Below the pieces are notes generated by a model. The model saw nothing but the letters and a program-made list of their open reading frames with translations, had not been told where the DNA came from and made no database searches. Both the position numbers and the translations under genes were made by a program. From positions 124,001 through 188,000 of the forward strand of contig NZ_WJOK01000003.1 in the NCBI RefSeq assembly GCF_009649785.1: DNA of 64,000 nucleotides. The letters run 5' to 3'. The DNA is from Agrobacterium tumefaciens (GTDB lineage: Bacteria; Pseudomonadota; Alphaproteobacteria; Rhizobiales; Rhizobiaceae). This document shows, piece after piece, positions 7,436-15,687 of this stretch; position 1 is the first letter of the stretch; the number at the start of each line of letters is the position of its first letter.

Positions 7436-9289
7436 ATGGCTCTTTTAAGCGAATCAACGAAGGCGGAGGCACTGGGGCGTCCCCCGGCGACCGCGCCTTC
7501 GGCATGGCAGGCCTGGCGATATCGCCTCAAGGTCGCGCTCAGGGAGCCGACGACGCTCATCGGCGTGCTAACGGCGTTACTTTTCACCTATCTGATCGTC
7601 GTTCCGATCATCTCTATCGTTCTGGATGCCGTCCGTGTCCAGTTCGGCCACGAACGGCGTCTTGGCAAGGATGTCGGTGACCTCACGCTCTATTATCTCG
7701 ACAGGGCGTTCTTCTCGCCCGTCGCAACGGATCTTTTCTGGCATCCGCTCTTCAACACGCTCACCGTCGCTTTGGGGGCGATTGCGCTTTCGCTTGTTAT
7801 CGGCACGGTGCTTGCCTGGCTTATCAGCCGCACGGACATGTTCGGTCGCCGCTGGTTCGCGACCGCGCTGATCGTGCCCTACATGCTGCCCGCATGGACC
7901 TTCGCTCTCGCCTGGACGACGCTGTTCAAGAACCGCACCGTTGGCGGCCAACCCGGCTGGTTCGAGGCGATGGGCCTGACACCGCCGGACTGGGTGGCCT
8001 ATGGGCGCTTCCCGATCACCATCATCCTTGCCCTGCATTACACACCTTTCGTTATCCTGCTGTTCGGCTCGGCGCTGCGCCGCTTCGACTCGCAGCTGGA
8101 GGATTCGGCCCGCATTCTCGGCGCTCATCGTTATCAGGTGGCTTTGCAGGTCATCCTGCCCTTGATGCGCCCGGCGCTGCTCTCTTCCATGGTGCTGATC
8201 TTTGCAAAGTGCCTTGGCGAATTCGGCGTACCCTATGTTCTCGGGCTTCCCGTGAAGTTCGAAGTCCTCTCGACATCGCTGTTCCGCAGCATCGCCTCGC
8301 GCCAGACCGGCGTTGCCGGTGTCGTTGCCGCCTCGATCATGCTCATCGGCATCATCACGCTGATGATCGATGCCCGCCTGGTTCGCGAAGCCCGCCGTTT
8401 CGTGACGATCGGCTCGAAGGGGTCGATGAACCGGCAAAGCCGCCTCGGCAAAATGCGTCTTCCGGCAACGGGCTTTGCGGCCGCTGTCTTCATTCTCAGC
8501 GTCGGCCTGCCTTTGCTCACACTCGCTCTCTCGACCGTCATGAAGATGCCGGCCAAATTCACGTTCGACAATTTCACGCTCGATTACTGGATCGGCAGCA
8601 ATCTCAACACGGTGGCCTTGCAGACCGGCGTTCTTTTAAGCCCCGATTTATGGGCAGCAGCGAAGAACACGATGATGATCGTTGGTCTTGCCTCGCTCAC
8701 ATCTGGCGTCCTCGGTCTTCTGGTCGGGTACGTCGTCATCCGCACGCCGGTGCGCGCCCTGTCGGTCTATCTGCGTCAGGTCACGTTCCTGCCCTATCTC
8801 GTGCCCGGCATCGCCTTTGCCGCCGCCTATCTCTCGCTGTTTGCGGTTCCACGCGGACCGATGCCGGCGCTCTACGGCACGGTGACGATCCTTATCCTCG
8901 CACTGATTGCCGACCAGATGCCCTATGCCTCGCGCGCCGGTATCTCGGCCATGACACAGCTCGGAAAGGACCCGGAAGAGGCAGCACAGATCGCCGGTGC
9001 CGGCTGGTTCCGCCGCATGGTCTCGATCGTCATCCCGATCCAGAAGGGATCGCTGGTGACGGGGGTTCTCCTGCCCTTCATCTCGGGCATCAAGGGCTTG
9101 AGCCTGTTCGTGATACTCGCGGTGCCGAGCACGGATGTTCTGACCACCTATTCGCTGCGGCTGGTCGACTACCACTATACGCAGGCCGCGAATGCCGTGG
9201 TGCTGATCATCGCCGGCATTGCCTATTTCGGTACCCTGTTGGCCCAGAAGCTGACCCGCACAAATCTTGCAGAAGGACTTGGAAGCTGA
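7436..9289 (+). CDS. AfuB/FbpB-type ABC transporter permease, two fused permease domains
   Basis: A 617-residue polytopic protein made of two tandem BPD_transp_1 domains, each with an EAA-type loop that contacts the ATPase: ARILGAHRYQVALQVILPL in the first half and AAQIAGAGWFRRMVSIVIP in the second. This double-permease layout is typical of the ferric-iron/AfuB group. Some members (AfuABC of Actinobacillus and enteric pathogens) import hexose phosphates rather than iron. GGGGAGGA (7425-7432) just before the ATG at 7436 fixes the start; in-frame codons upstream lack a ribosome site. The stop overlaps the ATPase start (TGATG). The surrounding phosphatases favour a phosphorylated substrate. Confidence 0.85.
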   Translation: MALLSESTKAEALGRPPATAPSAWQAWRYRLKVALREPTTLIGVLTALLFTYLIVVPIISIVLDAVRVQFGHERRLGKDVGDLTLYYLDRAFFSPVATDLFWHPLFNTLTVALGAIALSLVIGTVLAWLISRTDMFGRRWFATALIVPYMLPAWTFALAWTTLFKNRTVGGQPGWFEAMGLTPPDWVAYGRFPITIILALHYTPFVILLFGSALRRFDSQLEDSARILGAHRYQVALQVILPLMRPALLSSMVLIFAKCLGEFGVPYVLGLPVKFEVLSTSLFRSIASRQTGVAGVVAASIMLIGIITLMIDARLVREARRFVTIGSKGSMNRQSRLGKMRLPATGFAAAVFILSVGLPLLTLALSTVMKMPAKFTFDNFTLDYWIGSNLNTVALQTGVLLSPDLWAAAKNTMMIVGLASLTSGVLGLLVGYVVIRTPVRALSVYLRQVTFLPYLVPGIAFAAAYLSLFAVPRGPMPALYGTVTILILALIADQMPYASRAGISAMTQLGKDPEEAAQIAGAGWFRRMVSIVIPIQKGSLVTGVLLPFISGIKGLSLFVILAVPSTDVLTTYSLRLVDYHYTQAANAVVLIIAGIAYFGTLLAQKLTRTNLAEGLGS

Positions 9290-10422
9290 TGCCTACCATC
9301 AACCTGCGCGGGGCGCAGAAGAACTACGGCGTGAATTCCGCAAATGCGGTTTCCGATCTCGATCTCGAAATCCGCGACGGCGAATTCATGTGCCTGCTTG
9401 GCCCTTCCGGCTGCGGCAAGACCACGACGCTGCGCATGATCGCGGGTCTTGAAAACCTCTCCGGCGGTGAAATCCGTGTCGGCGACAGGGTAATAGATTC
9501 CGTCAATGACGGCATATTCGTGCCGCCGGAAAAGCGCGAAATGGGGCTCGTCTTCCAGAGCTACGCGCTCTGGCCACATCTGACCATCGAGCGCAACACC
9601 GATTTCGGCCTGCGCCTGCGCAAGCTGCCGAAAGCCGAGCGGGAGGCACGCGTCGAGCGCGTCATGCAGGCGCTCGACATTGCCAAGTACCGCGACCGTT
9701 ATCCGTCACAGCTTTCCGGTGGGCAGCAGCAGCGTGTGGCGCTGGCCCGCATGCTTGCCGTCAATCCCGGCGTGCTGCTTCTGGATGAGCCGCTGTCCAA
9801 CCTCGATGCCCGGCTGCGGCTGGAAATGCGCGCCGAGCTGAAGCGACTGCACAAGGAGTTCAAGACCACCATCGTCTTCGTGACGCATGACCAGTGGGAG
9901 GCAATGACACTTGCAACGACAATCGCCGTCATGAACGAGGGCACGCTCCAGCAGATGGGTACGCCGAACGATATCTACGACCGTCCGGCCAACCGCTTCG
10001 TCGCCGAATTCGTCGGCAGTCCGCCGATCAATATTCTGACCTTCGGCCAGCCCGGCGTGTCTGATATCGCCGACAATGCGGAGGCTTATTTCGCAACACG
10101 TTATCCGCAGTTGCGCGGCATCGCCTCGGTCGGCATGCGGCCGGAGGCGATGGGTTACACGGCAAGGTCTGAGGATGTGCCGCAGGGCAGCCTCTTCGGT
10201 GAAATGACGGTGACCGGCGTGCTTCCGACGGGCGGCAGCTGGATTCTCGAATTGAGGAGCGAGAACCACACGCTGTTCCTGACCACCCATGCCCTGCCGC
10301 GCGTCGATAGTGGCGACCGTGTGTTTTTCCACGTGCCTCCCGACGCCCTGCATGTGTTCGACGCAAAAGGGCAACGAATTACCGAAGCGGACGCCGTGCT
10401 GAGGAGCAGTAGCTACAACTGA
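9289..10422 (+). CDS. ABC transporter ATP-binding protein (AfuC/FbpC type)
   Basis: 377 residues. Walker A is GPSGCGKTT (about residue 38), the Q-loop lies in VFQSYALWPH, the signature is LSGGQQQR, Walker B is LLLDEPLSNLD and the switch His is in VTHDQ. The C-terminal third (from about residue 240) is a TOBE-like regulatory region. Its start overlaps the permease stop, so the two are translationally coupled. It energises import by the double permease and probably serves all three binding proteins that follow. Confidence 0.92.
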   Translation: MPTINLRGAQKNYGVNSANAVSDLDLEIRDGEFMCLLGPSGCGKTTTLRMIAGLENLSGGEIRVGDRVIDSVNDGIFVPPEKREMGLVFQSYALWPHLTIERNTDFGLRLRKLPKAEREARVERVMQALDIAKYRDRYPSQLSGGQQQRVALARMLAVNPGVLLLDEPLSNLDARLRLEMRAELKRLHKEFKTTIVFVTHDQWEAMTLATTIAVMNEGTLQQMGTPNDIYDRPANRFVAEFVGSPPINILTFGQPGVSDIADNAEAYFATRYPQLRGIASVGMRPEAMGYTARSEDVPQGSLFGEMTVTGVLPTGGSWILELRSENHTLFLTTHALPRVDSGDRVFFHVPPDALHVFDAKGQRITEADAVLRSSSYN

Positions 10423-10466
10423 CAACGACGAAAAGACTGACAATCGCTTGCTGAAGGAGGAGCAGT

Positions 10467-11594
10467 ATGAAGCGGAAAATGACGGGCGGCCTTAGCCGTC
10501 TCCTGTGCGCAACGGCAATTCTGGCAACGTTTGGCGGCGTGGCGAAGGCGGGGGAGCCTTTCGACCTCAACGCTCTGATCGAGGCTGCCAAAAAGGAAAA
10601 GCCGATCACCGTCTATGATAGCACGGGCAAAATCGTGGAAATGGCGAAGAATTTCGCCAAGAAGTATGGCGTGGGCGCGGAGGGTGCGAAGGTAAAGGCA
10701 ACAGCGCAGCTGGAGATGGTCATCCGCGAGGCGCGGGCCAACAATATTCAGGGTGACGTCTCGATCATAAGCGATGCCCCGGCGGCGATGGCACAGCTTA
10801 TTCCAATGGGCTTTGTCGAAAGCTGGTTGCCGCCGGATCTCGCTGGCAATATTCCGCCAGAATATCAGGATCCGCTGACCGTCGTCACCAGCGCCAATGT
10901 CTGGGCCTACAATACCGAGCTTTTCGACAAATGCCCCGTTTCCAATATCTGGGAACTGACCGACCCGAAGTGGAAGGGCAAGGTGGCGATGCAGGATCCG
11001 CTCGGCAAGGCATCCTATGTCGACTGGTTCAACCAGATGGCTAAGCATGGCGATGGGGAGGTGAAGGCGGCCTATAAGGCGCTTTACGGCAAGGACCTCG
11101 AGACCGCAGAGTCAAGCGCGACAGCGGCCTGGGTCAAGGCACTTGCCGCCAACGCGCCGCTGCTGACCGATGCCGATGCAGCGGCGGCGGAAGCCGTTGG
11201 CACGCCTGGCCAGAAGCAGCCCTTCATGGGCCTCATCAGCTCGGCGAAGTTTCGCGATAATGCCGACAAGGGCATGAAACTCGGCCTCTGCAAGGAGCTG
11301 AAGCCGTGGATCGGCTGGCTTTATCCAGGTGTCGGCCTGATCACCAAGGGCACGGATAGCCCCAATGCTGCAAAGCTCTTCATTCACTACGTCATGACTG
11401 CTGAAGGCATCGCGCCGCAGGCGATCGACGGCAAGATGTCCACCAACAAAGACGTAAAACTGCCCGCCGACGAACCTTCGGGTATCGGCGCCGTGCTCGA
11501 CCGCGTTCTGCCCTACAGCATGGCCACCAGCCTGGAAGACTGGGATGCGCGCGAAACCTGGCAGGACTTCTGGCGTGTGAATTACAAGAAATAA
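10467..11594 (+). CDS. Periplasmic substrate-binding protein 1 (AfuA/Fbp-like, type 2)
   Basis: 375 residues with a Sec signal peptide (basic MKRK start, hydrophobic LLCATAILATFGG, cleavage near AKA-GE at about 28). The mature protein opens FDLNALIEAAKKEKPITVYDSTGKIV, as in iron/sugar-phosphate binding proteins of the SBP_bac family, and ends WQDFWRVNYKK. AAGGAGGAG precedes the ATG. It is closest by eye to the third copy at 12809-13921: they share VYDSTGKIVEMA, GQKQPF and SSAKFRDNADKG. No tyrosine pair of iron-binding Fbp proteins is obvious to me, which leaves a sugar or polyol phosphate ligand open. Confidence 0.85.
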   Translation: MKRKMTGGLSRLLCATAILATFGGVAKAGEPFDLNALIEAAKKEKPITVYDSTGKIVEMAKNFAKKYGVGAEGAKVKATAQLEMVIREARANNIQGDVSIISDAPAAMAQLIPMGFVESWLPPDLAGNIPPEYQDPLTVVTSANVWAYNTELFDKCPVSNIWELTDPKWKGKVAMQDPLGKASYVDWFNQMAKHGDGEVKAAYKALYGKDLETAESSATAAWVKALAANAPLLTDADAAAAEAVGTPGQKQPFMGLISSAKFRDNADKGMKLGLCKELKPWIGWLYPGVGLITKGTDSPNAAKLFIHYVMTAEGIAPQAIDGKMSTNKDVKLPADEPSGIGAVLDRVLPYSMATSLEDWDARETWQDFWRVNYKK

Positions 11595-11610
11595 CGGGGG
11601 GACCGACACA

Positions 11611-12759
11611 GTGAATATCATGACCAAGAACCGATGTGGTGGCGAGCGGCGGCGGCGGATGGCGGCTTCAGCCCTTTCCCTTATCTTCTCGCTGGCGCTT
11701 GGCGGTGCTGCCCACGCGCAGGACGCCTTTAATCTCGATGCGCTCATCGACGCCGCGAAGAAGGAAAAACCGATCACCGTTTATGCGGTGACCGGCAAGA
11801 TCGTCGACACCGCACAGGCCTTCACCGCCAAATATGGCGTGCAGGCAAGCGGCAAGAAAGTGAACGAGGCAACTCAGGTCGAGTTGATGATCCGCGAACA
11901 CCGCGCCGGCAATGTCGTCGGCGATGTCAGCGTCGCAACGGATGTCGCCTCCGCAATGGGGGAACTTCTGCCGGAAGGCATTGCCACCAGCTGGTCGCCA
12001 CCGGATATGGAAAGCGATATTCCGCAAAAGCTGCGCGATCCGCTCGTGGTCGTTTCGGATCCGCATGTGTGGACCTACAATACCGAGAAATACGACAAAT
12101 GCCCGGTCACCAACATCTGGCAGCTGACGGAGCCGCGTTGGAAGGGCAAGCTTGCCATGCTCGATCTCTTCGACAAGCCGCTTTATGCCGACTGGTTCAA
12201 CCAGATCGAAACCCATCATGATGCCGATGTCGCCAAGGCCTATGAGGAGCTTTACGGCAAGAAGCTGGAAACGGGTGAAAAAAGCGCGACGGCTGCCTGG
12301 GTGAAGGCCTTTGCCGAGAACGCTCCCCTGCTGACGGACTCGAGCACGGTTGCCGATGCGGCCGGCGCTCCGGGACAGACCGATCCCTTTTTCGTCATCA
12401 CCTCGGCGGCGAAATACCGCGATAATGAGGCCAAGGGGCTGAAGCTCGGTCTTTGCAGCGGTGTCAAACCGTTTTCCGGGTTCCTCTATCCCGGCTTCGG
12501 CCTGATTGCCGGGCAGACCAAAAGCCCGAATGCTGCAAAGCTCTTTCTTCACTATCTGATGACGGAAGAGGGCATCGCGCCGCAGACGGTCGATGGCAAA
12601 ATCTCCGGCAACACGAAAATCGGTCTGCCGGCGGACGAACCATCGCGGGTAGCCGATCATCTCGACGAGTTGATGGCCTTTGATGCCGCAACGGCGGCCG
12701 ACGACCTCGACAAGCGCGAAGGCTGGCAGGATTTCTGGCGTGTGAACTACAAAAAATAA
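11611..12759 (+). CDS. Periplasmic substrate-binding protein 2, the divergent copy
   Basis: 382 residues, paralogous to its two neighbours over the full length (FNLDALIDAAKKEKPITVY after the signal peptide; WQDFWRVNYKK at the end). At several blocks it departs from the other two: VYAVTGKIVDTA instead of VYDSTGKIVEMA, DVSVATDVASA instead of an SDAPAA/TDAPSA type, and GQTDPFFVITSAAKY instead of GQKQPF...SSAKF. These differences suggest a different ligand. A GTG at 11611 follows GGGGGG; an ATG nine bases later is also possible. The signal peptide has a long arginine-rich n-region (GGERRRRM). Confidence 0.83.
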   Translation: MNIMTKNRCGGERRRRMAASALSLIFSLALGGAAHAQDAFNLDALIDAAKKEKPITVYAVTGKIVDTAQAFTAKYGVQASGKKVNEATQVELMIREHRAGNVVGDVSVATDVASAMGELLPEGIATSWSPPDMESDIPQKLRDPLVVVSDPHVWTYNTEKYDKCPVTNIWQLTEPRWKGKLAMLDLFDKPLYADWFNQIETHHDADVAKAYEELYGKKLETGEKSATAAWVKAFAENAPLLTDSSTVADAAGAPGQTDPFFVITSAAKYRDNEAKGLKLGLCSGVKPFSGFLYPGFGLIAGQTKSPNAAKLFLHYLMTEEGIAPQTVDGKISGNTKIGLPADEPSRVADHLDELMAFDAATAADDLDKREGWQDFWRVNYKK

Positions 12760-12808
12760 CGGCAGGGCAGGCGCGAGCCTGCCTTGCCTTTTCCTTGGGA
12801 GGGGAACG

Positions 12809-13921
12809 ATGAGAAGAAGCAGATTTTTACCGATGACGGCGATAGCCATCGCCGTTGCAGGCATATCCGCAATGGGGGCTGCAGCCGAAGAAACCTTCGA
12901 TCTCGATGCTATCTTGGCGGCGGCGAAGCAGGAAAAGCCGATCAATATCTACGACAGCACCGGCAAGATCGTGGAGATGGCCGACAAGTTCAGCGCCAAA
13001 TACGGGTTAAAGGCGACAGGCGTGAAGGTTTCCGCCAACAGCCAGCTGGAAATGATCATCCGCGAAAGCCAGTCCGGCAATGTGCAGGGCGACGTGGTGC
13101 TGATCACCGACGCGCCATCGGCGCTCGCGCAGCTTCTGCCGGCGGGTTTTGTCGAGAATTACCTGCCGGGCGACATGGTTGCGAAAATCCCGGCGCAGTT
13201 CCAGAACCCGCTGGCAATCTCCACCAACGCCAATGTCTGGGCTTACAATACGGAAGCCTATGATAAATGCCCGGTGACCAACATCTGGGAACTGACCGAG
13301 CCGAAATGGAAAGGCAAGGTCGCCATGGTCGATCCCTTGAGCAAGAGCACCTATACGGACTGGTTCAACCAGCTCGAAGCCCACGGCAACGAGAAGGTGG
13401 CGGCCGCCTACAAGGCCCATTTTGGCAAGGATATCGAAAAGGATGCGGCCGCAGCCTGGATCAAGGCGCTGGCGCAGAACGGCCCGCTTGCCACTGATGG
13501 CGATGACCCGGTGGCAGAGGCCGTCGGCGCACCCGGCCAGAAGCAGCCCTTCTTCGGCCTGCTCAGCTCTGCCAAGTTCCGCGACAATGCCGACAAGGGC
13601 TACAAGCTCGGCCTCTGCACTGGTCTCGATCCCTGGGTCGGCTGGACCTACATCAAGCTTGGGCTCATCGCCTCCAAGACCAAAAGTCCGAACATGGCGA
13701 AACTCTTCGTCCACTACATACTGACGGAAGAGGGCATCGCACCGCAGATGAAGGACGGCAAGCTGCCGACCAATATCGACATCAAGATGCCGGCTGACGA
13801 GCCGTCGGGGCTGATGAAGGTTGCCGACAGGCTGATGGGTTATGAGTCCGCCACCGGCCTCAACGATTTCGATCGTCGCGAGGAATGGCAGGATGTCTGG
13901 CGCGTCAACTACAGGAAATAA
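12809..13921 (+). CDS. Periplasmic substrate-binding protein 3
   Basis: 370 residues. The signal peptide MRRSRFLPMTAIAIAVAGIS ends near AAAEE, then comes FDLDAILAAAKQEKPINIYDSTGKIVEMA and the shared C-terminus WQDVWRVNYRK. A strong GGGAGGGG ribosome site precedes the ATG. Compared with copy 1 it lacks a few residues in the region around ALYGKDLETAESSATAAW (here HFGKDIEKDAAAAW). It is third in an uninterrupted tandem of binding proteins behind a single permease/ATPase pair. This indicates either gene amplification for dose or ligand diversification. Confidence 0.85.
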   Translation: MRRSRFLPMTAIAIAVAGISAMGAAAEETFDLDAILAAAKQEKPINIYDSTGKIVEMADKFSAKYGLKATGVKVSANSQLEMIIRESQSGNVQGDVVLITDAPSALAQLLPAGFVENYLPGDMVAKIPAQFQNPLAISTNANVWAYNTEAYDKCPVTNIWELTEPKWKGKVAMVDPLSKSTYTDWFNQLEAHGNEKVAAAYKAHFGKDIEKDAAAAWIKALAQNGPLATDGDDPVAEAVGAPGQKQPFFGLLSSAKFRDNADKGYKLGLCTGLDPWVGWTYIKLGLIASKTKSPNMAKLFVHYILTEEGIAPQMKDGKLPTNIDIKMPADEPSGLMKVADRLMGYESATGLNDFDRREEWQDVWRVNYRK

Positions 13922-13986
13922 TCCAGGCTGGCGCGGTCCTGCCGCGCCGGTCCCTCCTTTGCGAAAAAAATAGACTGGATACGCCG

Positions 13987-14898
13987 ATGCAAAGCCCTTC
14001 TTCGACTGAAAACAAATCTGGAAATGAGGAGGCGCTTTCCCGCTCGGTGCGGCTGATGAAAATCGCCGAAGCGGCGGCGCGTGCCGTGCGCGATCCGCTG
14101 CTGGTGGCATTCCGCTCTGATATGGCGGTGGATTACAAGGTCGATCTCCACGACATCGTCACCATTCACGACAAACGCGCCGAAGCCGCGATCCGCGCCG
14201 TCATTCTCGAACGGGAGCCGAATTCGGCGATCATGGGCGAAGAGGGTGGCCAGATCGGCAACGGCGAGGTGCAATGGTATGTCGATCCGATTGACGGCAC
14301 GGCGAATTTTGCCCGTGGCCTTGCCTTCTGGTGCGTATCGATTGCCGCCGTCATCGGTGGGGAAGCCGTTGCCGGCGTGGTGTACGACCCCGTGACTGAC
14401 CAGATGTTTTCCGCCGACCTCGAGGCTTCTTATCTCAACGGCGACAGGCTGCGCTCCCGCAGCGTCGCAGATGAAACCCGGGCGACGCTTATCACGGGCT
14501 ATCCGGTCTCGCGCGATTTCCGGCTGGATGGGCGGGATGCGGCGCTTTCCAATTTCGGTGCGCTTGTCGAGACCTTTTCGACGCTGCGCCGGCCCGGCAG
14601 CGCTGCACTCAGCATCGCGCATGTGGCGGCTGGCTGGACAGATGCTGCTGCGGGCTTCGGCGTCAACGCCTGGGATGTGGCAGCAGCCATCCTCATTCTC
14701 AAGAATGCCGGGGGAACATACGAGCCGCTGACCTTGGGGAAGGTGGCGGAGGGGTCGGCCGATTTTCTCTGCCCCGGCTATATCGCTACGGGCGAGGGGG
14801 CGAATTACCAGACATTGCAGCGGGTGGCGCGATCCATATCCGCAAGCCGCATAGCCAGGGCAGCGATCTCGCCAAGCCAGACGGCTGCAAACGCCTGA
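13987..14898 (+). CDS. Inositol-monophosphatase family phosphatase (copy 2)
   Basis: 303 residues with the same signatures as copy 1: GEEGG, YVDPIDGTANFARG and NAWDVAAA (the second metal/phosphate motif). ANFARG after DPxDGT is shared by both copies and unusual enough to suggest recent common descent. It lies 65 bp behind the third binding protein, so importer and phosphatase are probably co-transcribed. The ATG at 13987 is the first after the gap. An in-frame ATG (start of MKIAEAAARAV) further in is an alternative. Cytoplasmic; substrate inferred from context to be the imported phosphate ester. Confidence 0.88.
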   Translation: MQSPSSTENKSGNEEALSRSVRLMKIAEAAARAVRDPLLVAFRSDMAVDYKVDLHDIVTIHDKRAEAAIRAVILEREPNSAIMGEEGGQIGNGEVQWYVDPIDGTANFARGLAFWCVSIAAVIGGEAVAGVVYDPVTDQMFSADLEASYLNGDRLRSRSVADETRATLITGYPVSRDFRLDGRDAALSNFGALVETFSTLRRPGSAALSIAHVAAGWTDAAAGFGVNAWDVAAAILILKNAGGTYEPLTLGKVAEGSADFLCPGYIATGEGANYQTLQRVARSISASRIARAAISPSQTAANA

Positions 14899-14947
14899 AC
14901 AAGCAAGGACATGACGGCCGCCACATCGGCGCCGATGGAGACAAGAC

Positions 14948-15574
14948 ATGCCGCAACCGGAAAAGACCCTATCCCGCGAACAGGAAACCGGCGAATTGCC
15001 GAAGCTCAGCCGCATCTATGAGCGGCATCCTCTTTATGGCGTCGATCTCTTCATTTCAGGTAAGGAAGGCGCCAGCGATCTGAAGCTTCTGCGTGAAAAC
15101 GGCATCACCACCGTCGTCAATTGCGCCGTCAATCTCGACTTCAACTTCGTGGAGCAGCCGCAGATCGTTTCCGATCATGAAGGCAGCGTCTATGGACCCG
15201 GCGAAATACGTTATTACAAGATCGGCCTGATCGACGGCGATGGAAATCCCGATACCCAGATGGTTGCGGCCCATTACATCCTGCGGGCGGCGCTCGAACA
15301 GATACTGCCCGACAAGCCGTCCTATCCCCGGCGCGAGCGCGGCAGCGTGCTGATCAATTGCCGCGGCGGCCGCTCGCGTTCCGTCGCCGTTGTTGCGCTC
15401 TTTCTGCATATGACGTTGCCGGTGGAATTCCCGACGCTCGACGATGCCATCAGCTTCGTACGCGTGAAGCGTGAGCTGCCTGAAAACGAATGGTACAAGG
15501 CGCCGAAACCGGTGCTTGCGGAAGCAGCCCGCCGCGCCGCCGGCTGGATTACCACGATCGATGCCGCCCACTAG
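14948..15574 (+). CDS. Dual-specificity/cysteine phosphatase-like protein (copy 2)
   Basis: 208 residues, paralogous to 1857-2465 along the whole length (GASDLKLLRENGITTVVNCAVNLDFN; RYYKIGLIDGDGNPDTQM). The P-loop is INCRGGRSRS with Cys138 and Arg144. As in copy 1, Asn stands where PTPs have His. GGAG precedes the ATG by about seven bases. It closes the importer operon, repeating the IMPase-DSP order seen at the head of the locus. Confidence 0.8.
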   Translation: MPQPEKTLSREQETGELPKLSRIYERHPLYGVDLFISGKEGASDLKLLRENGITTVVNCAVNLDFNFVEQPQIVSDHEGSVYGPGEIRYYKIGLIDGDGNPDTQMVAAHYILRAALEQILPDKPSYPRRERGSVLINCRGGRSRSVAVVALFLHMTLPVEFPTLDDAISFVRVKRELPENEWYKAPKPVLAEAARRAAGWITTIDAAH

Positions 15575-15687
15575 AGCGGAGGACGGTTTTCACCGGTCGG
15601 CCGCTTGCTTGGTGACGCAAATGTGGAGACGGGCCGTGGCTTGCACGTCACGTCGCCATTTCGAAACGGGTTCGGGATTTTTCCAGC

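Noticed and set aside
10467-13921. Annotation of the triple binding proteins as ferric-iron binding proteins
   Set aside because: The fold is that of the Fbp group, but the iron-binding Tyr pair is not evident and every neighbouring enzyme handles phosphate esters. Left as an open alternative.
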